Positions 55,976 to 64,000 of a DNA stretch of 64,000 bases are shown here, one piece after another. The position numbers and the translations under genes were made by a program. Location of the stretch: positions 22,827,707 through 22,891,706 of the forward strand of contig OZ038321.1 of assembly GCA_964035795.1 (NCBI GenBank). Reading direction: 5' to 3'. The notes beneath the pieces are model-generated. The model had not been told where the DNA came from. It saw only the letters and a list, made by a program, of their open reading frames with translations, and ran no database searches. The number at the start of each line of letters is the position of its first letter. Within the stretch, counting starts at the first letter, position 1. The stretch is from Pterobdella sp. o SKG-2022. Its lineage: Eukaryota > Annelida > Clitellata > Hirudinida > Piscicolidae.

Positions 55976-57229
55976 ATGTCTTCTGTAGTTCCTAACCCAA
56001 ACAGGATTCATGCTGTAGATAGTCAACCAAGTGCAATTTCAGGAAATCCTTTGGTACCATTGCTATTCCCCGTGACTCCGTTAGAAGCAAATATCGAAAA
56101 AAAAGAAAATATGAATGGTGCATTTCAAAAAAGCTCTTTCGACTCAGCTAAGCCGACAACAGAGACAAGTCAAGCATCTAAAACCACAAAGACTAAAACA
56201 AATTTAGAAAGCAAAAACCTACCTAATTTAAAGATACCTGCAACACATTTTTATACTCAACCAACAAAAGAGTCAAAATCATACAAACACCCCCCTAGAA
56301 GCCCAACCACCTATAAACATCCAAAATCAGCTCAGTCTCAACCTAGTGCCAAGACCCCAACAAAGATTTTCATTCTGTCTCCAAACAAGAAATGCCCTGT
56401 ACTGCATTTAACCTCGCCTAGTATTCTCAGAAAACCCACTCACAACCAAGCTTCACCCTTTAAAAAAGTTCATTTTAAACAAACTAGACCCATGAGCAAT
56501 GTATGCTCAACAGAAGAAAATAACAACTGCTTAGTGGCTTGTCAAAGACTTTCACAACAAAACATTTCACATCAATCATCACTTCCTGATTTCAAATACT
56601 TTCAAAACCAACTTCCACCATCCCCACTTTCACAAAACTCGAAATCTTCTTTAGGTGGTTCACATACAACGTTGGACTTTTTTGAATTTCACCCTTTATC
56701 CAACTTCAACCAGCCTCAAAAAAAAGCTTCATCCACTTCTCCACGATCTGCATCAACCTTGCAACAAAAATTTTCTTGGGACGAGAGTCTTCAGCAGCTG
56801 TCGAAGGGCCTGAAGAACATATGCGGTAGTCCTGATGCTTACGCGGCCAAAAGTTTCAAACGGGCTTCGTCTCTTTGCTCAGAATCAAGACGCCCAAACA
56901 CTCGCACAAAACATCTTTCTGCTTCTCAAAACGTTCCTCGAACTTCCCTTGATTTGAAGAATTTTCTACAAAACAACTTGAATTTGTTGAAAACTGGTCC
57001 TGCAATAGAAACAAGCAATGTACAAAAAGCGAGCCCAAGTCCCACAATATTTGTTAGTTATGAAAAAGACCTTCTAGGCCTAATTCCAATCTCTGATGAA
57101 AATCAAACCAAAAAGGACATGGACTTGAAATCTAACGATTCAATCTTTTTGAGAAACGATGATGAAAAGAAATATGAGTCGAACAGTATGAGTACGTCTT
57201 CTCTCGATCAAATTTGCACTCAAAAGTAA
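55976..57229 (+). CDS. Low-complexity protein with candidate PP1-docking motifs
   Basis: A single uninterrupted frame of 417 codons from ATG (55976) to TAA. That is exceptional in this A/T-rich DNA, and the composition (Ser, Pro, Asn, Lys, Thr, Gln) is that of a disordered protein. I recognise no family. A SILR tetrapeptide (149-152) and KKVHF (163-167) match the SILK ([GS]IL[RK]) and RVxF consensus motifs by which regulators dock on protein phosphatase 1, in the usual order and close together. Several SP/TP sites are scattered through it. A more structured segment, about 273-330 (LQQLSKGLKNICGSPDAYAA), precedes an acidic tail. The frame may be the large last exon of a longer gene; the stop is followed by A/T-rich DNA. 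Confidence 0.75.
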   Translation: MSSVVPNPNRIHAVDSQPSAISGNPLVPLLFPVTPLEANIEKKENMNGAFQKSSFDSAKPTTETSQASKTTKTKTNLESKNLPNLKIPATHFYTQPTKESKSYKHPPRSPTTYKHPKSAQSQPSAKTPTKIFILSPNKKCPVLHLTSPSILRKPTHNQASPFKKVHFKQTRPMSNVCSTEENNNCLVACQRLSQQNISHQSSLPDFKYFQNQLPPSPLSQNSKSSLGGSHTTLDFFEFHPLSNFNQPQKKASSTSPRSASTLQQKFSWDESLQQLSKGLKNICGSPDAYAAKSFKRASSLCSESRRPNTRTKHLSASQNVPRTSLDLKNFLQNNLNLLKTGPAIETSNVQKASPSPTIFVSYEKDLLGLIPISDENQTKKDMDLKSNDSIFLRNDDEKKYESNSMSTSSLDQICTQK

Positions 57230-60200
57230 CTAAAGTTTATCCTTATTCTACTAGTTCATTCAATTTATTCATGATCTGTGACCTTAATTAACTTCAAGAA
57301 CTACTCATTTGTTTCATTACTTGACTATCTTCAGTTAATATTCTTTCTATAAATATCGCCGGTTTTCAATTATTATACTCCCAGATATTTTCACTAACGA
57401 GAACTTGAAATGAAATAATTTATGTTTAGTATCAGCATAAAGATAAGAAAAATAGTAGAGGCTTGATATTACGACCTTGAAATAGTTATTTTTTGTTTCA
57501 AATTCAACAAAATTTACTCTAAATATTTCACCTGCTTAATTTCTTTGAACATTAATTAAATTACAAATGCAATTTTAGAAAAAAATTCTTTAAAAGTGAA
57601 TTAAAAAACCTTAAATATGTTTTCTAATTTTTTCACTTTATACCAAATTTTGATAAATACTCAAAAACATATTCATTTTGAAAGAGTTATTTGTTTTCTT
57701 TTAAATAAAACAGTAAGATGAAGGAAAGTTTAAAATATTAAAACGTAAAAAAACAAATCAAAGCAGAAGAAAGAATTTTAAAAAGCAAGCGAGTATGATA
57801 TTGCAAGATGGGCCATCAGTTAAACGCAGTACCACGCCACACCAAGCTAAAAAGGTAGTGGGCATTTGGAAAATACATTAACTAATATTTGAATTTATAA
57901 ACTGAAATTTTTATTATTACATTTCTAAAAACTACTTTCCAAAACTTTTTATCATATATACTTATGAAAATATCCGAAAAAAAATATTATTGCTAGTCAA
58001 TATATGGTTGAGCATGTTTTTGTGGGCTGCCTTCACTCATTGTTTTATAACGTATAAGATGAGAATATTAAAAAACCCGCATCATTTATGGGTCCTACGT
58101 TACCATAACAAATGGGATTCTGAAATAACGAACCATTTCCTCGAAAAGTTATCGATTTTTAATTATCTTCATCAGCACAACTATATGAGTCTCGTCTTCT
58201 ATTCAGACCACAGCTCGTGTTTCAGTATTTTCTCATTTTGTGATTTCTCAATTTGAATTATGAGAAGGTTAAAAATTTTAATTTAAAATTGATCCAATAA
58301 GAGTTTTCAAAAACATCGAATATTTTTTTTTTTTAAATTCAAACCTAACTTTTTTAACAAACTATTTAAACGAGAAACTCTCACATCCGACTCGTGATAA
58401 ACTAGCTAACAATATAAAAAAAGTCTTTTCAAAACTTCAAATAAAAGACTAAACGAAAATTAAATTAGTAAAATTAGTTGAACTGAATTCATAAGTACAT
58501 GTTCTATAATCTCTGGATTTTTGTGTCGTTACTGAATCAATATATCGCATTGTGGAGTGCCCGCATATGAGTGAACACACATGAAACACCGTGATGCATT
58601 TAAAAATTACTCAAACGAACTTTTGTTTGCCATGTTTTTTCTTCTTCAAAGATTAAAAATGAAATACTTTTATAAAAAAATATTTTTAAATGAACTTTAA
58701 CAATAGCAAACTTCACAAATATGGATGTAAAAGCACGAAGTCTTTTCCTAAAAGCTCTGATGGAAAACTTGTCAATAGCTCCAACCGAATATTGCGCAGC
58801 CTAACACCGTCTTGGTGAGACTAATCACTCACCAACTGTACAAATAATAGCCAAAAACCAACCATATATAAACAAAAGTGGCCAATACAACACAAAAATC
58901 AGCAATAAATGCTATTTTTTAGCTTTTTTGGTTCGTTGGTTTTGTTTAATCTTATTACACGACTAAACTTTCATAATTAGAATGTATATTCGAATTTTAA
59001 AAAATCAATCAATTTTGAGTTCTTTATTAATACAAAGAAATTCAACAATTTAAATTTTGACTCGGTTACTCTTGTGGTGTAACAAGAATAATCACCAAAT
59101 GCTGTCGGTTTCGATCCCTGCAAACAGTTAGCGTCAGTTCTACAATATTTGCTAAGAATTTAGATTTCAACAATAGCTTTGAGCATATGAAGCGGTATGT
59201 AAATAACACTTAACATTGCATTGAAATTTTTTTTATTGGAAATATGTGTGTTATTTATGATTCAAGTTGAAGGCTGCTTTTTGATCTTAGTTAAATGGTA
59301 AAAAACACTCGCTGTTTAATATTTTATTGTTGAAAAATATTAATTTAAAATTAAAAAAAATTAAATATCAACTTTTTGGAAACGTCTTTTGAAATCATTA
59401 ACAGACTTTGAAGAAATAAACCTTCAAAAGTTTTTGTGAGAGATACATAAATTTGGTAAATATCTATTCAAAGCTATTATTTCATTAAATCTTTATCAAA
59501 AATATTTTCACCTTGGCATTTATACAATATTTTTAATAAAGATTCAATAACAGAATTGTTATAAATAAGAAATCTTTTATTCAAAAACTGGAAAGTTAAA
59601 TGAAGGTTGTTGAAGGTGCTGAGAAACATTTTTAATAAAATTTTAATACATCTGTTTCAATTTCAATGAATTTTAAGATCCTTCACACCCTACTTTATTA
59701 ATTCTCAGCTTTAAAATTATCGAAAAATGTACAGTAAAATTTAACTTAAATCTAATGAAACAGAAATATAATATTATATTTTATATTAAACATTAAAAGC
59801 TTTTAGGTAATTAGTTCTATGAGATCAATATGTTCAAAAATAAAAAATGTTATTATTTCCAGTTTTTGAGAGCGCGAGCAAAATTTGCGTGTATAAACAC
59901 TTTTTTTGTTGATATTTTTGTTGTTTTGCAGATACTAATTTTAAACACCTTTTCTTTAATAATCAAAAAAAAGATTTCTAAAATGAAGATATCTGGTTTT
60001 AAACATTCTTAAGACATAAAATAGTGTTAACACTTATATATATAACAAATAAGAGTGAAATTTTTATTTCTAAAAAATAGATAGTGCAACCAATAAAATA
60101 CTTCCCATGAAGTTATACTGAAATCTAAAAATATATCTAATAGTCTAAAAACAACATGAAATGTATTTAAATCGGCACGAACTTCTGCTGTATTTGATGA

Positions 60201-60704
60201 CGTAGGCTAGACTCAGAAAACCCAGGTCATATTTTAATAATCTTTCAAGATTTGTTTTGAATTTCATTTTTCTCGAGTTTATCTGTATTGATGACTGGAT
60301 AATGGAATATCCGTGGTATATGTTGTTGAAAATTCTCTCATTAGTTGGAGAGGGGCTTATGACTATTTGTAACTTTTATTCTTTGTTTTTAGCTTTTTAA
60401 ATGATGAGTATTTTAGATATACACATCATAAATTCATGAATTTTTCATTAGAATATTGCAACCTTTATACTTTCTACCACTGTGTGGTCTATCATGAATC
60501 ATTTATTTTATAGAATATTAGGAAGCTTATAGCCTCTAGCACATTGAAAATTCTATATTCTGTAACATATCAAACACCTTATAATCTATATAATCAAAAA
60601 AACCTGTTTATCAAAATTTCAAAACCCTAACTTCAATAGCATTTGAAAATCCTCTTTTTTATAACATATCGAAACACAATTCATGATAACGAATCAACAC
60701 ACAG
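57230..60704. other. Gene-poor spacer, possible tRNA-like relic
   Basis: No convincing gene. The open stretch 57990-58256 lacks protein-family character. Around 59060-59115 (+), TTACTCTTGTGGTGTAAC and GGTTTCGATCCCTGC resemble A and B boxes of a tRNA and could be a worn SINE in the opposite orientation to the other three; this is weak. The 5' exon(s) of the next gene should lie here. Confidence 0.35.
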
Positions 60705-61945
60705 ATAACAGTGAGACATGAAGAATTGTTCCAATCTCTCCAAAAACAGCTGCAACGAGTACTCTTCAACAACACAAAAATCAATGCAAAGCAGCGTAGA
60801 AAGTTTGATGATTTCGAAGAAAACAAAAAAAAAATTTGCAAAATAAACAGTGTATAACTGTTAAAGATGATGATAATGATTTTTTTGATGGTGATGATGA
60901 TGATGATAAAGAGGATGAAAATGATGGTGATGAAGATGATGATGATGGTGATGAAGATGATGATGATGTAGAATTTGTAAAGAATAGTTGCAGCCTTTTG
61001 CATAAAATTCCACTCACAAAATCTAAAGCTGAGCTTGATAAAGTTTTTGTTGAATATGTGGATAAGAGTATAATTACTTATGGTGTTTTGTGTGAGTCGT
61101 ACCATCAAACTCACTCCAAAAAATCTAATTACAGCAAAGAAATTTTACAAAAAATAAAACTTTCAAACAAAAAACCAGAAAATTTAATTTGTACAATTTC
61201 TAAAAACCTAAAATTTATTTTGTTGAAAGAGAAAACCGACAAATTAGCCGTCTGTGAAGCAGACGATGTTTCTTTTCCACCTGATTCAGACCACAACAAC
61301 ACAACAACCCACAATATGATCTATCAAAACTCACCAAACTACAACAAAACAGCCCATCTCAACAACCCCCCAACTCACTTCAACAAAATGGCCCACAATA
61401 GCCTCAACAACGATCAATTTTTTCTTAGTTTGTCAGAATCTTTGGAAAGTTTTTATTTACCAATCGTTTACAACCACACACATTTGAATCAAAAGTTTTT
61501 GACGGTGCTGTTGAAATTACCAGAAAAGCTTTTGCATGAATCTATAGTTATAAAGAAAATTGATGATTGTGTTTTGATCAGCGCAAACAAAGAATCAACC
61601 TACAATATTGCTATTAATGAAAAAACACAACCCAAAAAAATTTTTTTGTCGAGCAAACAAATCGATAGACCCTTTTCAGCAAGTGATACAAAAACCAATA
61701 TTAATGAAATCCACATAGAAAAATCAATAGAAAAAGATGGACAAAGCATCGGCCATACTAGCTCTACTGCGTGCAGTGGGCTAGAGTGTTTGCCTAACAC
61801 CTCTGCCGAATCCCCCAGCTATTTTTTATCGTTCATACTGCCGCATGAAGCGGATGCTAAAAGCATCACATTTCATTTGGCTTCATGCGGTGTGCTTGTT
61901 TTGGACATCCCCCTCAAAAAATACACACGAAGATTTTCATTCTAG
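60705..61945 (+). CDS. Protein with split alpha-crystallin-like domain (5' end incomplete)
   Basis: My preferred model has exon 60705-60849, beginning after a CACACAG acceptor and reading ITVRHEELFQSLQKQLQRVL, then a 122-bp (GAT)n-rich intron 60850-60971 and exon 60972-61945 (stop TAG). The join keeps the frame. The C-terminal half resembles a small heat-shock (alpha-crystallin) fold cut in two. KFLTVLLKLPEKLLHESIVI with VLISANKE matches its first strands, and FILPHEADAKSITFHL with CGVLVLDIPLKK matches its last strands. About 80 residues without similarity lie between them. An Asn/His-rich linker precedes the domain. Alternatively the GAT tract is translated as a poly-Asp run. The start codon was not found. 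CS/PIH1-type co-chaperones have the same fold and are an alternative to an sHSP. Confidence 0.65.
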
Positions 61946-64000
61946 TTGTTTCCGGTGCTTCAATGATTTTGAAAACTATTTTTTTTTTATCTTTCCAAAT
62001 TTTTTTTTATTTTTTTTTTGCTTTCCATGTCAGTATATATCTTCAAGTTTTCTATTAATTGCCTCATTATCATATTAATGTTCTCAACATATTTTTATAC
62101 ATAATTTTTCAATTAATTATTTTCAAATTTTTTCTACTTTTTCGTGATTTTATACAAGAATTTCCACAAATATTTTCAATGTGACTTTTGATTTTTTATT
62201 TAATTTTTACAAACTTCATTGTAAGTCTCACATAGAATCTAAGAATTTCAAGAATTTTTTGAATTTTTCAACTTTATACATCGTATATTTTGACCTTTTC
62301 TACTTGGATATTTAAATTAATATTGTTATTATCCGTTTATAAAATTTCAATAAAATGGGTTAAGTATTTTATTCAATATGAGTGAGTAGAAAAGTTAGTA
62401 AAGATAATAGCGTAATGAGAGTATTTCATGTGAAATTTATTCTGAAAACGAAAGAGATAAATGATGCGAATGAAAGTAACATTAATTAACTAAAAACTTT
62501 AGCTACTGTGGGAATGCAAAATGAAATATTTAAAATTTTCCGATCATTTTGAACAAGTTGAAAATCTTTGAAAAACCTAACAAATACTAAGTTCAAACAA
62601 AAAGCATCATTTATTATTGAGAATTATTCCAATTGATTGGAGCTGGAATGGTTGATGAAATTGATCCTTAATTTACCGATGAAGATGGATCTGAAAATAG
62701 CAAACACCGCAAATTCCAAACTATTGAAAACTGTCAATAATGTCTCTACTGATATTAATCGCCTGTATTAAAAATATTTATCATATTAATTTCCTAGTAT
62801 GATTTTTTCTATTATGATTTGATATAATACTCTCTTTTTTATTCTACATATTATAGAGTAATTTATTTTTGTATTAGATTAGTAGAGCTTTTTTTCATTT
62901 AAAAAAACTCAGTTTCAACCAATCGATATCCCCTTGAAGTGGCGTTAACTCAGAGTTGGTGGACAACAAGAAATAGCTTATGAAAGCATTTAAAAATAGA
63001 ACCTAAAAATTTTTACAAATCTTTGCAATTTTTTCTTTTATATAATCACTGAAATAGATTTTCAATATAAGCAAATGTGAGTACTTGTGTATAATTTCAA
63101 TAAAATATATAAATCTATATATTTTCTTTGAAACATACGGAAGTTTTTACATTATCGATTAGATAAACAGCATAAATTGCAAAGGTAATCAAAAATATTC
63201 AGATTCATATTCAAAATGACGGTTCTAGTCTTAAATATAGAGTTGAAATTTTTTAAATTACGTAATGTAGAAATTTTCAAGCGAGAAAATTATATAAATT
63301 TAATTATAAAGATTAGCCCGCTTATGCCAAAAATGATAATGGCAGTAATTTTTTATTGAAACTTCTGCTCCTACCTTAAAACAACCATATAAAAACACAA
63401 AAAAAAATCAGATTTTAATTTTATCAAAAAATAAGCGAGATACAGGGTGATCTCATTTGAAATCAATGGGTACAAGTGTTAGCAACTGGGCTTTAACCGC
63501 ATAGCATTGAAGAGTAGTTTAAAGAATTTAATTCACTTTAATTTGATTTTTAAAACCAAAATATAAAAATATTCCAAATTTATATAGTTATACGTAATTA
63601 AAGTTTTTCAAAAAGTTCTAAACATGTTATATGGGTAGTTGAGAATGTTTTAATAGCACAAACAAAGCTTGAAATTAGATTAAATTAGAAACGAAGCGAA
63701 ACGAATTCTTTAACCAAAATCATGAACCGAAAAGTTATTCAACTATAAACAATTTCATTTGCAATAGAAAATATACAAACATTATTGAAGGCAAATATCA
63801 AAGCTTCAATATAAAGTAACATTTATATTAGTAAAATGAAGCATTATTCCAACGAGAGATTTTATTGCCAGTGTCTTGTAGCTGTAAATATTAATTTGAA
63901 TGATTACTTCAGTAATATATGTTTATTAATAATTGTTACACCCATTATCTGTTAAGTGCTTTATTTTGTCAACGTTGATATCAATTTCATCATCATTAAT
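61946..64000. other. A/T-rich region without recognised genes
   Basis: T-rich stretch just after the preceding stop (probable 3' UTR), then A/T-rich DNA with no frame, tRNA or repeat I can support. Confidence 0.5.

Noticed and set aside
57990..58256. 88-codon plus-strand frame
   Set aside because: No ATG, no splice context and a composition like the surrounding random translations.

Overview
This is AT-rich nuclear DNA from an invertebrate animal, probably a lophotrochozoan or cnidarian; the phylum cannot be fixed from this window. The evidence is single-copy animal genes cut into many short exons with GT-AG introns, long A/T-rich introns, (CA)n microsatellites up to 532 bp, tRNA-derived SINEs and an APE-type LINE. 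There is one 200-bp assembly gap (6627-6826). The gene models were spliced by hand: I required matching phase at each junction and compared the translations with remembered family members. Where the exon sum is a multiple of three with continuous homology, confidence is high.

Layout. 1-6626 is nearly gene-free; one possible minus-strand exon lies at 714-828. 7030-15752 (+) is VPS41 (HOPS tethering complex), with its first ~150 residues missing upstream of or inside the gap and a C-terminal RING intact. 16907-19926 (+) is an unrecognised secreted protein with an Ig-like C-terminus. On the minus strand follow GTPBP6 (HflX-type GTPase, 20396-25010), a protein of about 12 ankyrin repeats (25573-31987), HAAO (3-hydroxyanthranilate 3,4-dioxygenase, 33911-39088, complete, 10 exons) and TRPT1 (tRNA 2'-phosphotransferase, 40219-42274, complete, 6 exons). 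HAAO and TRPT1 meet at NAD metabolism (the first makes a precursor, the second consumes NAD+), but nothing shows co-regulation.

45152-51490 is a head-to-tail array of three copies of one APE-type non-LTR retrotransposon on the minus strand. Each copy ends in a (TG)n tract, and the next copy begins at or near that tract. The element has an endonuclease, a reverse transcriptase with YADD, an Asn-rich trinucleotide expansion inside the RT, and two C-terminal C2H2 fingers. It is the most interesting structure in the window. A perfect 97-bp inverted repeat lies just beyond it (51694-51901).

52000-64000 is gene-poor. It holds a 417-aa low-complexity protein with candidate PP1-docking motifs (55976-57229) and a protein whose C-terminus resembles an alpha-crystallin domain split by an insertion (60705-61945). 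Three tRNA-derived SINE copies, one MITE-like element and several tandem repeats are scattered in introns and spacers.
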